64,000 nucleotides of DNA from Leptotrichia sp. oral taxon 212 (GCF_001274535.1 NZ_CP012410.1:1895126-1959125), one strand, 5' to 3'. Positions 27,877 through 38,109 are shown, counted from the first letter of the stretch. Program-made: numbers and translations. The notes: generated by a model from the letters alone, not told the origin.

Positions 27877-29418
27877 TTATTTAACTATTAATGTTTCCCC
27901 ATCCATTTCAGCAGGTTTTTCCAGTCCTAATAAATCCAACATTGTAGGTGTTATATCTGCTAATTTTCCATCTGTTCTCAATTTTGCATCCTTCATATCA
28001 TTGCTTATAAATATAAATGGTACAGGATTTACAGTGTGGGCAGTATAAGGTGCTCCTGTTTCAGGGTCTACAAGCAGGTCGGCATTTCCATGATCTGCAG
28101 TTATAAGTACAGCACCGTCCATTTCCAGAACTTTGTTTACAATCTGTCCTGTACAGTTGTCAACCGCCTGACATGCAGCTATTACCGCATCTACAACTCC
28201 AGTATGTCCAACCATATCAGGATTTGCAAAGTTCAGTATTACAGTATCAATTCCACCTTTTTCAAGCTCTTCAATCAGTCTGTCCTTCACTTTATAAGCA
28301 CTCATTTCAGGCTGCAAGTCATATGTTGCCACTTTAGGAGAGTCTGAAAGCAGTCTTATTTCACCTTCATAAGGCTGTTCAACTCCACCATTAAAGAAGA
28401 ATGTAACGTGGGCATATTTTTCAGTTTCTGCAGTTCTTATCTGTTTCAATCCGGCCTTTGATACAACTTCTCCGAATCCGTTCACTATTTTTTGTGGTGG
28501 ATAAGCTACAGGTACATCAAATGTTGCATCATATTGTGCCATACATACAAAGTTTACTTTTGGATGTACTTTTCTCGTAAACCCTTTAAAGTCTTCTTCA
28601 ATTATTGCTCTTGTAAGCTGTCTTGCCCTGTCAGGTCTGAAGTTTGCAAATATTACTCCGTCTCCATCCTTGATTAATCCAACTGGATTTCCACCTTCAG
28701 TTATTTTCGTAGGTTTTACAAACTCATCAGTTACTCCTGCCGCATAAGATGATTTTATTGCCTCATCTGATGAAACGGCAGTTTCTCCTGTTCCTGAAAA
28801 TAATGCATCATAGGCAAGTTCTATTCTGTCCCAGTTATTGTCCCTGTCCATTCCGTAATATCTTCCTATAACTGAAGCCAGTTTCCCCACACCTGTATCA
28901 GCTAAAGCTTTTTCCATTTCAGCAAGATAGTTTACACCGCTTTCAGGCGGAGTATCCCTTCCATCCATCAGTGCGTGAACATAAACTTCTGTCAGTCCTT
29001 TTTTCTTTGCCATGTCAACAAGCCCAATAATATGGTTTATATGTGAGTGAACTCCTCCATCAGACATTAATCCCATTATGTGCAATGCTTTACCGTTATC
29101 CTTTGTTTTATTCATTACATTAGAAAGCGGTCCGTTTTCAAGTATAAGCCCTTCCCTTATTTCTTTTGTTATTTTTGGTAACAGCTGATAGACTACCCTT
29201 CCAGCCCCAATATTTAAGTGTCCTACTTCAGAGTTACCAAACTGTCCTTCAGGCAGTCCTACAAATTCTCCATCTGCTCTCAATTCTGTAAATGGATATT
29301 CTTTTCTGTATCTTTCAAAATTTACCGGATGTGCCATTCTAACTGCATCCACCTGGTCTGTATGATGGTTCATTCCCCAACCGTCTAAAATTATTAAAAC
29401 TACAGGTCTCTTTTTCAT
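27877..29418 (-). CDS. gpmI: 2,3-bisphosphoglycerate-independent phosphoglycerate mutase
   Basis: GpmI interconverts 3- and 2-phosphoglycerate in glycolysis using two Mn ions and a phosphoserine. The 513 residues have ILDGWGMN near the start, the nucleophile Ser in QFGNSEVGHLNIGAGR, MDGRDTPP, GRYYGMDRDNNWDR and the metal ligands in NFANPDMVGHTG and TADHGNAD. The start is set at ATG 29418 because GGAAGG abuts the ATG at 29427 with no spacing. Length matches the family. Confidence 0.96.
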   Translation of the reverse strand: MKKRPVVLIILDGWGMNHHTDQVDAVRMAHPVNFERYRKEYPFTELRADGEFVGLPEGQFGNSEVGHLNIGAGRVVYQLLPKITKEIREGLILENGPLSNVMNKTKDNGKALHIMGLMSDGGVHSHINHIIGLVDMAKKKGLTEVYVHALMDGRDTPPESGVNYLAEMEKALADTGVGKLASVIGRYYGMDRDNNWDRIELAYDALFSGTGETAVSSDEAIKSSYAAGVTDEFVKPTKITEGGNPVGLIKDGDGVIFANFRPDRARQLTRAIIEEDFKGFTRKVHPKVNFVCMAQYDATFDVPVAYPPQKIVNGFGEVVSKAGLKQIRTAETEKYAHVTFFFNGGVEQPYEGEIRLLSDSPKVATYDLQPEMSAYKVKDRLIEELEKGGIDTVILNFANPDMVGHTGVVDAVIAACQAVDNCTGQIVNKVLEMDGAVLITADHGNADLLVDPETGAPYTAHTVNPVPFIFISNDMKDAKLRTDGKLADITPTMLDLLGLEKPAEMDGETLIVK

Positions 29419-29531
29419 CTTTTTCATCCTTCCGTTATTAAATATTATTTTCCAGATATATTATACTCATTTTTGCCTAATTTAGCAAGAATTTTAATAA
29501 GTTTTGTTTCAGCTTGAAAAAACCAATATCC

Positions 29532-31475
29532 CTACCAGCTTTCTCCACCTCCTCCACCGGAACCGCCGCCGGAGAAGCCACCATCACTTGAGAATCCGCC
29601 TTCACTTACACCCATTTCTTCTCTTACTTTATCATACTCTCTTGAAATTGTATTTAACAGGAATTTGCTATCATACGAATTATAGTAAACTCTTCTGTTT
29701 ATTTCATTCTGTATATTTTCATCAAAATTATATAGGTTTATCGTATTTTCTAACAATTTTATCGCTTTATTCTTGACTCCGAGAGCAACTGCATAAGGTA
29801 AAATCCCTTTGAAATATTCCACAAGCTCATCCACATCGTTAAATTTCATAATCTGATTTGCTTCGGCAGTTTTTATATACATTTTCATTCCATCAAGATG
29901 CTCTTCCTGTCTTAGACTTTTCTCCATGTATTTTTTCATAAGTTTAGAGTAAATTATATACATTGCCGGAATGATTCCTATAATAACACCTATTATCCCT
30001 GTTTTTATTAGCAGAAATATTGCTATCCCTCCTTTTAAAATGGAAGGAAATATTTTTCTTTCTGAAAACAGGTTCTCTATAAAAACATAAATAACAGCTG
30101 CAATACCACACGAAATAAGAAAATTAAATGCTACAAAAGCTATATCATCAAATAATCCATTTGCCCGGGAATTTGTTCCTCTGTTAATCATTCCTACCGT
30201 AATAACTAAAACCATTCCCAAAATAAAAGGATATGAAAATTTATCATTAGTTTTATATGCCCTTGATTTATATTTATTTTCAAGCATATTCATTATATTT
30301 TGTGAAGCCTTATAAAGATTTTTTTCATCTTCGAATCCACTCTTTCTATCTTTTTGATAACTGAAATGACTTTTATCATTTTTAAATATATTCTCTTCAT
30401 CATCTGAAAGCGCATTAAGAAGTGTCGACTCTTCAATTGAAAGTTCAGGATTTCCTTCAGTATTTGCGACAAGCCTGTATTTTACATTTTTTCCATTTCC
30501 TTCACTGTCTTCCGCTGTTACATAGCCTTTTGAAAGAAGTGACAGCATTCCTATTGTCAGGATTTCTTTAGGTTTTTTCACACCTTTGATATATCCGGCA
30601 TACATGGGAGAAATATCCTTTGGTATATTAAATTCAGGAACAATCGCTTTTCTTAAAGAACCCGGTCTAAACAGTAACCATGTTACAAATCCATATATGA
30701 AGAGCATTAAAATTACTACAGAGCCCACTGCAACAAGAGGGACTGCATAGTAAAGAACTTTCAGTTTATCAAGCCATGTAGGATTTATCTTATCTGTCTT
30801 TAAATTCAGACGGAAAGTCATTCCATTAAGCGGTTCCAGAACTTCATTAGTTTTTATTTTTATAATTCAGCTCTTCTGAACTATAGTATAATTTTCTCCA
30901 GTTTCTCCATATTTTCCTGTAAATACTTTCAGCTGCTGAATTTCATTTTCTCCTATAGGTTCATTATTTTCAAAACTTATGTTCACGTCTCCACTTTCAA
31001 TGGGAACTTTCCAGAACTGTCCTATCGGATTAAAATATACCTGATAAATTCCATCCTTTTCAAATAACGCATTATACATTGTATAATTAAACTCATATTT
31101 ACTTACACCTGAACCCACATATTTATCTTCAGAACCTATCTTATAAGCTATTTCTCCAGAAGATTTTTTAGTTTTATATTTTTCAGGTTCACCATTTCTT
31201 TTTACAGAATTCATCTTTACATGGGATTTATAAATATCTATTCCGCTTTTTTTTGAACGCAGGGGAATCCTTCTAATAATCCCATGCTTATCAAGTTTAT
31301 CACCAAAATCGTAATCTATTGTTTCATTTATTGTCAATGTTCCATTTTTATTAATCTGGATTGAGACATCATATTTTTTTATCGTCTCAGCTATTAATGA
31401 ACTGACATTCAGAAAAAATATCATAAAGATTACAGATAATGTCATTAAAAAATTTTTCTGTCCTGTTTTTTTCAT
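29532..31475 (-). pseudogene. DUF2207 membrane protein, interrupted by an in-frame TGA
   Basis: Both halves lie in the same frame. The first (202 residues from ATG 31475) has a signal peptide and the extracytoplasmic DUF2207 domain. The second (coding down to 29532) has the rest of that domain, a transmembrane segment, a cytoplasmic region, further membrane segments and a Gly/Ser tail ending GGGGESW. They are separated only by TGA at 30867-30869, where the paralogue at 31966-33897 has GGA (Gly). A frame read through the TGA would give about 647 residues, the size of the paralogue. It is probably a recent nonsense mutation, but read-through cannot be excluded. Confidence 0.85.
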
Positions 31476-31487
31476 AGTTGGTCTCCT

Positions 31488-31560
31488 TTACATGTAATGT
31501 AGCTGTAAACTACAGTACACACAGCATAGTTTCAGTATTATTATTTCTTCCGTTTTTAAC
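31488..31560 (-). pseudogene. Remnant of the short DUF2207 gene (5' end only)
   Basis: The minus strand here resembles the first 80 or so bases of the short DUF2207 gene (35089 downward): TTAAAAACGGAAGAAATAAT here against TTAAAAACAGAAGGAATAAT there, ending in CTACATTACATG against TTACATTACATG. It has indels and stops. It directly abuts the start region of the interrupted long copy, so a short-plus-long gene pair was probably duplicated and the short copy then deleted. The rest of the 490-base gap (31561-31950) shows nothing I can identify. Confidence 0.6.
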
Positions 31561-31950
31561 CAGGTTATATCTCCTCCTTTTTGATTTAAATATCATTTCC
31601 GGATACTATCCTCCTCCTTTAAAAACTGTATTTTCTTTTAAAAACATTAATCCTATTGAATCTAATTTAACTGTTTGAAGATTTCTACATATTTTATTGT
31701 ATTTAATGTGATGTGCTAATGATAAATGAATTTTAATAAAGCTCTGTATTTTTGATTTTTTCTTTTATTTTATCATATTTTCTAAAAAATACAAATGTTT
31801 TTCTAAGCTTTTATCATGAGAGTTCTAAGAACAGTGTAAAAAGATATTTAAAAAATGAAGAGACCTTAAATAAAATCCATTTCTTACTTAAGATATCTTC
31901 ATTATACTGTTTTATATTAGATTCTGTGTCTTTTTTATAATATTTTTTGA

Positions 31951-31974
31951 AAAAAGCCGGTATTTCTACCAGCT
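31951..31974 (-). terminator. Terminator overlapping the stop codon of the long DUF2207 gene
   Basis: On the minus strand AGCTGGTA and TACCGGCT pair (one G-U) around a short loop that includes the TAG stop, followed by six T. Confidence 0.6.
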
Positions 31975-33897
31975 TCCTCCACCTCCTCCACCGGAACCGC
32001 CACCGGAGAAGCCACCACCGCTTGAAAATCCGCCACCGCCAAAGCCACCTGAGCCTCCGCCTGCACTTTTCAAGTCCTTAAATCTATCTTCCATTATTTT
32101 ATCATATGCATTATTATACCCTCTTGAAATTGCATTTGACAGAAAACGGCTATTGTATGAATCATAGTAAACTCTTCTGTTTATATCATAATATGTATTT
32201 TCATCAAAGTTATACAGTTTTATCGTCTTCTGCATCAGTTTTATCGCCTCATTCTTAACTCCCAGAGCAACTGCATAAGGTAAAATACCTTTGAAATATC
32301 CTACAAGCTCATCTACATCGTTAAATTTCATAATCTGATTTGCCTCTGCTGTTTTTATGTACATTTTCATTCCCTCAAGATATTCCTTATGTCTTATACC
32401 TTCATTTGTATACTTTCCTATAAGTTTTGAATAAATAGAGTACATTATAAAAATTATTACAGTAATAATAAATCCTGTCATCTGTGTCATAATTCCAAGA
32501 CACATAACCACCATAAGTCTTATAAGCATGGAAAGTAACGTATTCTGTGAAAAAGCCCGCTTTAAAATCGAAAGTACAATTGTAAGTGAACTGAAAAATA
32601 TTATTATTATAGGTATAATAAACCCCATACCGTCAATTATACTTCCTGCTATATTCTGAATTCCCATTCCTATTATAAAGACCATTATTATTCCCAGAAT
32701 AAATGGATATTTAAATAAATTATTATCAATATAGATTTTCTTGTTATATCTTGTTTCCAATGTTCCTAAAATTTTCTTTGCGGCATCATAAAGACCCTGT
32801 TCATTTTTAAATATATTCTTTTCATCATCTGAAAGAACACAAAGAAGTGCCTTTTCTTCAGATGAAAGTTCAGGATTTCTTTCGGTATTCTTGACAAGAC
32901 TGTATTTTACATTTTTTCCATTACCTTCCTTATCCTCTGCCGTTACATAGTCTTTTGAAAGAAGTGAAAGCATTCCTATTGTCAGCATTTCTTTAGGATC
33001 TCTTACACCTTTGATATATGCGGCATACATGGGTGAAATATCCTTCGGTATGTTAAATTCAGGAATAACCGCTTTTCCTGAAGGATCCTTTCCAAACAGG
33101 AACCATGTTACAAATCCATATATAGCCAGCATTAAAATTATTACAGGGCCAGCTATCACAAGAGGATCTGCATAATAAAGAACTTCCAGTTTATCAAGCC
33201 ATGTAGGACTTATTTTGTCTGTTTTCAAATTTAGCCTAAAACTAAGTCCATTACGTGGTTCCAGAACTTCATTAGTCTTTATTTTTATAATTCCGCTCTC
33301 CTGAACTATAGTATAATTTTTTCCAGTTTCTCCATATTCACCTGTGTACACTTCCAGCTGCTGAACTTCATTTTCGCCTACAGGTTCATTATTTTCAAAA
33401 CTTATGCTTACATCTGCACTTTCTATGGGAACATTCCAGAACTGCCCTATCGGATTGAAATATACCTGATAGATTCCATCCTTTTCAAATACAGCATTGT
33501 ATATTGTGTAATTAAATTCATATTTATTTATACCTGAATCCACATATCTGTCTGCAGAACCTACCCTGTAACTTACCCCTTCATAGGAAGTATCAGAAGT
33601 GTAGTTTTCAGGTTCACCATTTCTTTTTACAGAATTCATCTTCACATGGGATTTATAAATATCTGTTCCACTTTTTTTTGAACGCAGAGGAATATCCCTA
33701 TAAATTCCATGCCTAAGATCATTATCAAATTCATAATCTATTACTTCATTTACTGTCAATGTTCCATTTTTATTAATTTGTATTGAAACATCATATTTTT
33801 TTATTGCCTCAGCGATTAATGAACCGGCATTTAACAAAAACACCATAAAGATTACAGATAATGTCGTTAAAAATTTCTTCTGTCTTTGTTTTTTCAT
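31966..33897 (-). CDS. DUF2207 membrane protein, intact long form
   Basis: A 643-residue protein. After a signal peptide (to about LIAEA, residue 30) comes an extracytoplasmic DUF2207 domain (about 32-235: YDVSIQINKNGTLTVNEVIDYEF), a membrane segment near 245-270, a cytoplasmic region with IPKDISPMYAAYIKG, two more hydrophobic stretches (about 395-500), and a Gly/Ser tail ending GGGGSW. The biochemical role is unknown; the family often occurs beside LemA proteins. It is a near-identical paralogue of the interrupted copy downstream. It lies 25 bases after the short paralogue in an operon starting with lemA. Confidence 0.85.
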   Translation of the reverse strand: MKKQRQKKFLTTLSVIFMVFLLNAGSLIAEAIKKYDVSIQINKNGTLTVNEVIDYEFDNDLRHGIYRDIPLRSKKSGTDIYKSHVKMNSVKRNGEPENYTSDTSYEGVSYRVGSADRYVDSGINKYEFNYTIYNAVFEKDGIYQVYFNPIGQFWNVPIESADVSISFENNEPVGENEVQQLEVYTGEYGETGKNYTIVQESGIIKIKTNEVLEPRNGLSFRLNLKTDKISPTWLDKLEVLYYADPLVIAGPVIILMLAIYGFVTWFLFGKDPSGKAVIPEFNIPKDISPMYAAYIKGVRDPKEMLTIGMLSLLSKDYVTAEDKEGNGKNVKYSLVKNTERNPELSSEEKALLCVLSDDEKNIFKNEQGLYDAAKKILGTLETRYNKKIYIDNNLFKYPFILGIIMVFIIGMGIQNIAGSIIDGMGFIIPIIIIFFSSLTIVLSILKRAFSQNTLLSMLIRLMVVMCLGIMTQMTGFIITVIIFIMYSIYSKLIGKYTNEGIRHKEYLEGMKMYIKTAEANQIMKFNDVDELVGYFKGILPYAVALGVKNEAIKLMQKTIKLYNFDENTYYDINRRVYYDSYNSRFLSNAISRGYNNAYDKIMEDRFKDLKSAGGGSGGFGGGGFSSGGGFSGGGSGGGGGGSW

Positions 33898-33922
33898 AAA
33901 AAGTCTCCTTTATCTGATAGCC

Positions 33923-35089
33923 TTATAAATATCTGCTAGACTCACAATATATTTTCTCTCCGAATAATTTTTTTAATTTATCATTTTTATATATCAAACC
34001 TGCTATTTCTTTGTCGATATATTCTTTTTCTTTTTTAAATCCTGACAATTCTATAGTTTTATCCATCATACTGATAGTTTCCTTTTTTATTCTCAAAGCT
34101 TCTGAAAATGGAATTATTTCTTTAAAGTATGCTATCATTTCTTCTACATCTTCATATTTTTTTACTTCTCCACTTTTTATGTATTTTTTCAGCCCTTCCA
34201 GATGTCTTTTGGCTTCAATTCCTTTTTTTGTATATCTTCCTATATTCTTTAAATAAAAAAGGAATAAAATAACAGTTGATACTACAAATATTGAAGGAAA
34301 TCCCAACATAACTATCATTGATATTAGAAAAGTACAAATAGCTATAGTCATAACCAACATTATAGCAATTATTACTATCTTAAGAAATATAAATTTCATT
34401 GGCATCATTCTATTCTTGAAGCAAATATATGCTATATAGTTTAAAAATATAACCCAAAAGCTAAGCAAAAATATTGATAATGGTATAACTCCCTCTGAAC
34501 CTGTTAATCCAATTAGAAGACAACTAAAAAATATCATTATGAATATAAATATGAAAATAAATTCCTTATTTGGCATAAAAAAAGCTTCTTCACGTTTCCC
34601 CTGATATCTTTTTTTTAACTTCTCAAAAATTATCATATTATTTTCAAAAGTATATTCTCTTCCTTTAAACAGCTGACCGTCATTATATTCAATCAGTATT
34701 TCCAGAAATTCATCTTCCTCTTTAGAAAGCACTCTTCCCCTGTACCCATAATCTCCTATTTTTTCCATATTGAAAACATACTGGTCTCCGTCTTTTTTAT
34801 AGCCAGGTTCATCAGAAAAAATTATGTCAAATACAGAATCTTCAACTTTTATAAATCCTTTTTCAATTAGGGAAAGCATACCAATATATATTATTTCCGT
34901 TGCATCCTTTATTCTATCTGCCAGGGCTGCCATCATTGGAGAAATATTTTTGGGAATTTCTGACACAGGCTCAATACCTTTAATCCTTCTGTTTCCATGC
35001 CACTTCCATGTAATGTAACTGTAAAATACCAGTACACCCAGCATAGCCGCCAGTGTTATTATTCCTTCTGTTTTTAAATGATACTCCAT
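33923..35089 (-). CDS. Short DUF2207-type membrane protein lacking the extracytoplasmic domain
   Basis: A 388-residue relative of the long DUF2207 proteins that begins directly at the first membrane segment (IITLAAMLGVLVFYSYITW). It keeps the cytoplasmic EIPKNISPMMAALADRIKDATEIIYIGMLSLIEKGFI segment (within about 42-82), the later membrane pair and the HLEGLKKYIKSGEVKKYEDVEEMIAYFKEIIPF region, but ends without the Gly tail. Divergence from its neighbours is much greater than between the two long copies. Role unknown. It lies between lemA and the long copy, 56 and 25 bases from each. Confidence 0.75.
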   Translation of the reverse strand: MEYHLKTEGIITLAAMLGVLVFYSYITWKWHGNRRIKGIEPVSEIPKNISPMMAALADRIKDATEIIYIGMLSLIEKGFIKVEDSVFDIIFSDEPGYKKDGDQYVFNMEKIGDYGYRGRVLSKEEDEFLEILIEYNDGQLFKGREYTFENNMIIFEKLKKRYQGKREEAFFMPNKEFIFIFIFIMIFFSCLLIGLTGSEGVIPLSIFLLSFWVIFLNYIAYICFKNRMMPMKFIFLKIVIIAIMLVMTIAICTFLISMIVMLGFPSIFVVSTVILFLFYLKNIGRYTKKGIEAKRHLEGLKKYIKSGEVKKYEDVEEMIAYFKEIIPFSEALRIKKETISMMDKTIELSGFKKEKEYIDKEIAGLIYKNDKLKKLFGEKIYCESSRYL

Positions 35090-35145
35090 ACAGTCCTTTC
35101 CGTTTTACTGTAAAACTTCAAACTGTCATTTTAATTTTCTAGATA

Positions 35146-35706
35146 CTAGAACTTAACTTCAGGTGCTCTTTCTGCTCCTTCTGAAGCATTGAAAAATTCT
35201 GCCTTTTTAAATCCTAAAAAACCACCTATTATATTATTTGGGAAAGTTTCCACAAAAGTATTTCTATCTCTAGCTGTACCATTGTAATATTTTCTTGAAC
35301 TCTGAATTTCTGTTTCTATTTGAGACAGCTGTGACTGCAGGCTAAGAAAGTTTTCATTTGCCTTAAGGTCAGGATAATTTTCCTGAAGCATCATTATTGA
35401 TCTTAAAGTTTTTGTCAGTTCATTTTCTATTTTCTGTATTTTTTCAATATTATCAATGTCTTTTGTATCTATTGACATCATCTGGCTTCTAAGTCTTACT
35501 ACATTTTCCAATGTTTCCTTTTCATGCGTTGCATATCCTTTTACAGTATTTACAAGGTTAGGAATAAGATCCAGTCTTTTCTGAAGATAAACTTCTATTC
35601 CGCTCCATCCTTCCTCGTTAAGATTTTTCAATTTCACATATTTGTTATAAATTCCTACTGCTAAAAAAGCTAAAATTGCTATAATTCCTAAAATAATCAT
35701 TATCAT
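35146..35706 (-). CDS. lemA: LemA family protein
   Basis: A 186-residue LemA-family protein. An N-terminal membrane segment (about 2-20) is followed by a helical bundle with YVKLKNLNEEGWSGIEVYLQKR, DLIPNLVNTVKGYATHEKETLENVV and the conserved FPNNIIGGFLGFKKAEFF end. Its function is unsettled; it is a membrane-anchored protein often encoded with DUF2207 or TPM-domain proteins, as here, so it probably works with them in the envelope. It heads the DUF2207 operon. Confidence 0.92.
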   Translation of the reverse strand: MIMIILGIIAILAFLAVGIYNKYVKLKNLNEEGWSGIEVYLQKRLDLIPNLVNTVKGYATHEKETLENVVRLRSQMMSIDTKDIDNIEKIQKIENELTKTLRSIMMLQENYPDLKANENFLSLQSQLSQIETEIQSSRKYYNGTARDRNTFVETFPNNIIGGFLGFKKAEFFNASEGAERAPEVKF

Positions 35707-35750
35707 AATTACATCTCCTTCTTTTTTTATTTAATATATAAATTTAATTT

Positions 35751-36350
35751 CTATTCTGAATCCTTTGTATATTCTTCCCATCTTTCAAAAATAAAGTCCA
35801 CCACTTCTTCTTTCCCGGAGTTTTTCAGTGCCGAAGTGAAAAATACATCTCCGTTGTCAAATTCGAGTTTTTTCTTTATTTCCTTAAGCTGCTTAAATTT
35901 TTCATTGTTTGAAAGCTTATCTGCCTTTGTAAAAATAATATAGTACTCAATATCGTAATGTTCCAGCCATTTAAGCATTTCCATATCGTCATTAGTAGGA
36001 ACCCTACGCAAGTCAAGCAGTAAAAATACTACCTTTTCCCTGTCAGACTTCAAATATGTTTCTATTGTTTTTCCCCAGTTTCTTTTAACTGCATCAGGCA
36101 CTTTCGCAAAACCATATCCCGGAAGATCTACAAAATGAATCTCATTATCTATCAAAAAATAATTTATAAGCTGTGTTCTTCCTGGAGTTTTACTGGTTCT
36201 TGCAAGACCTCTTCTATTTGTCAGCAAGTTTATGAGGGAAGATTTTCCAACATTTGACCTTCCTATAAATGAAAATTCAAGCCCATTAAACTCAGGATAT
36301 TCCTTTTCCAGAACTGCCGACTTTACAAATTCCGCTTTTTTTATTTCCAA
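35751..36350 (-). CDS. engB: Ribosome biogenesis GTP-binding protein EngB/YsxC
   Basis: A 199-residue essential GTPase that helps assemble the 50S subunit. G1 is GRSNVGKSS (30-38), the switch region GLARTSKTPGRTQ, G3 DLPGYG (75-80), G4 TKAD (141-144) and G5 TSA. Length and motif order match the family. It follows the LCP gene by 39 bases. Confidence 0.96.
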   Translation of the reverse strand: MEIKKAEFVKSAVLEKEYPEFNGLEFSFIGRSNVGKSSLINLLTNRRGLARTSKTPGRTQLINYFLIDNEIHFVDLPGYGFAKVPDAVKRNWGKTIETYLKSDREKVVFLLLDLRRVPTNDDMEMLKWLEHYDIEYYIIFTKADKLSNNEKFKQLKEIKKKLEFDNGDVFFTSALKNSGKEEVVDFIFERWEEYTKDSE

Positions 36351-36389
36351 GTTTATCTCCTTTATTTATCAATTATTGCTTTTATTATA

Positions 36390-37184
36390 CTAAAACCATA
36401 CTTTAAATTCTTTTCTTGCATCATTCAGCGAATCCTCATAAGGTATAAAATACCATATTCCTTTTATCATTTTTCCATCACCTTTTATTTCATGCTGTTC
36501 AAAATTAGTTTTATTAATCAGAATAGCCGGTAATGCTGAAATTCCTTTAATCGGATTAAATGATATATCCATTTTTTCCTGCATGTAGGAATACACTCCT
36601 GGAACATATCCCCATCCGGTAGGAGATACTAATTTTTTTGCTATGCTCTGCATTACCTGTCTCTGTCTTTCATCACGTTTAAAAGCACTGTCTGTTTTTC
36701 TATGTCTTGTGTATGCCAGTGCCCTTGCACCTTTTATATTATATTTTTCTCCTTCTTTAAATGTTTCATGATCCTGTGTAAATGAATGATTTGCAACTAT
36801 GTCAACTCCACCCATTATATCAGTCAGCGTAATAACATCATCAAATCTGAATACAACACTGTAGTTTATTTTTGTACCAAGAAGTTCTTCTACAGCCTTT
36901 ATCGTACACTCTCTGCCTCCAAAAGCATAGGAATGGTTTATCTTGTCAACTTTTCCACCTTTTTCACAGGGAACATCTGTATAAGTATCCCTTGGTATTG
37001 AGATCATCTTTATTTTTGCGAGAAGCGGTATAACTTTAATAACTATTATAGCATCACTTCTTGAACCTTTTATTGGCTGCCATGGTCTGGCATCACTCCC
37101 TAGTACAAGAACATTAAAAGGTACACTTAGCCATGCCAGTAATGCAAAAAGTAAAATTAATATGATATTTCTTATTTTTTTCAT
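36390..37184 (-). CDS. LytR-CpsA-Psr (LCP) family protein
   Basis: A 264-residue membrane-anchored LCP protein with an N-terminal membrane segment (about 5-22). The family catalytic segments are present: LGSDAR, RSDAIIVIKV, MISIPRDTY, KINHSYAFGG and YTRHRKTDSAFKRDERQRQV with the conserved Arg pairs. LCP enzymes attach lipid-linked glycopolymers to peptidoglycan. In a KDO-bearing diderm the acceptor is less clear, perhaps a wall-linked polysaccharide. It lies between coaE and engB. Confidence 0.9.
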   Translation of the reverse strand: MKKIRNIILILLFALLAWLSVPFNVLVLGSDARPWQPIKGSRSDAIIVIKVIPLLAKIKMISIPRDTYTDVPCEKGGKVDKINHSYAFGGRECTIKAVEELLGTKINYSVVFRFDDVITLTDIMGGVDIVANHSFTQDHETFKEGEKYNIKGARALAYTRHRKTDSAFKRDERQRQVMQSIAKKLVSPTGWGYVPGVYSYMQEKMDISFNPIKGISALPAILINKTNFEQHEIKGDGKMIKGIWYFIPYEDSLNDARKEFKVWF

Positions 37185-37267
37185 GATTTTCTCCTTTTTT
37201 GAGGTTATTTTTTACCCCTTATCTTTTATTTTCTTTTTTGTCATTTAATTTTCTATTCTATTTCCCA

Positions 37268-37870
37268 TTAAATTTTCAATTTTTTTATGAATTTTTCTAT
37301 TTCCAAATCCAGCATTTCAGAATCTCCGTTATTTTCTATTATGTAGTTACTCAGTCTCCGTTTTTCAGTCATATCCATCTGAGCATTTATTATTTGCTGA
37401 ACTTCCTCTTCTTTCCTTCCATCTCTTTTTAAAACCCTTTCCAGCTGTGTTTTTTTATCAGCATAGACAAGCACTGTAAGGTCAAATTCTTTTTCCAGTT
37501 TTGCTTCAAAAAGAAGCTGAACTTCTACAAATACAGTCTTATAATTTTTTTTAAAATTCTCTACCTGTCTTCTCATTTCTTCAACAATAGGAGGATGCAT
37601 AATAGAGTTTAGTACACTCACCTTTTTTTCTTCTTTGAATACTGTTTGCCGTAATTTATTCCTTGAAATGCTTTTCTTTCCGGAAATATTATTCTGACTT
37701 TCCAAAATTTCAATTCCAAAATTTCTGACAAGTTCATTGATTACTTCAGGATATTCTATAACTTCTCTTGATATTACATCTAAATCTATTACAGGATATC
37801 CTCTCTCCCTCAGTTTTCTGCTGACTGTACTTTTACCTGTACCAATTCCTCCCGTCAATCCTATTATCAT
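37268..37870 (-). CDS. coaE: Dephospho-CoA kinase
   Basis: CoaE phosphorylates dephospho-CoA in the last step of coenzyme A synthesis. The 200-residue protein starts MIIGLTGGIGTGKST with the P-loop at residues 7-15, then has YPVIDLDVISREV and FVEVQLLFEAKLEKEFD, all family hallmarks. The 239 bases upstream separate it from mreB and hold no gene I can see. Confidence 0.95.
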   Translation of the reverse strand: MIIGLTGGIGTGKSTVSRKLRERGYPVIDLDVISREVIEYPEVINELVRNFGIEILESQNNISGKKSISRNKLRQTVFKEEKKVSVLNSIMHPPIVEEMRRQVENFKKNYKTVFVEVQLLFEAKLEKEFDLTVLVYADKKTQLERVLKRDGRKEEEVQQIINAQMDMTEKRRLSNYIIENNGDSEMLDLEIEKFIKKLKI

Positions 37871-38109
37871 AAAATCCTCTTTTCAGTTCAGTCATTTTTA
37901 ACACATTATATTTTATATCTTTTCTTTAATATTTGCAATATTTTTTTAATTCCCTGCATTTTATTCATCTGTAAAAATAAAAAAAGGACACTTTTCATAA
38001 GAAAAATAAAACATAATTTCAATTTTCTGATTTATCAGCTGTAAATTATATTCTCATCTATTCCTATTTAAATATCCCTTTTTTATTTATACTATATTCC
38101 AACTGTACT

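Noticed and set aside
30867-30869. TGA as a selenocysteine or reassigned glycine codon
   Set aside because: The paralogue has ordinary Gly here in a non-catalytic segment, and prfA and other genes use a standard code; no SECIS-like hairpin is evident just downstream.
31478-31678. Plus-strand open frame in the DUF2207 intergenic gap
   Set aside because: The minus strand matches the start of the short DUF2207 gene, so this frame is the reverse of a gene remnant.
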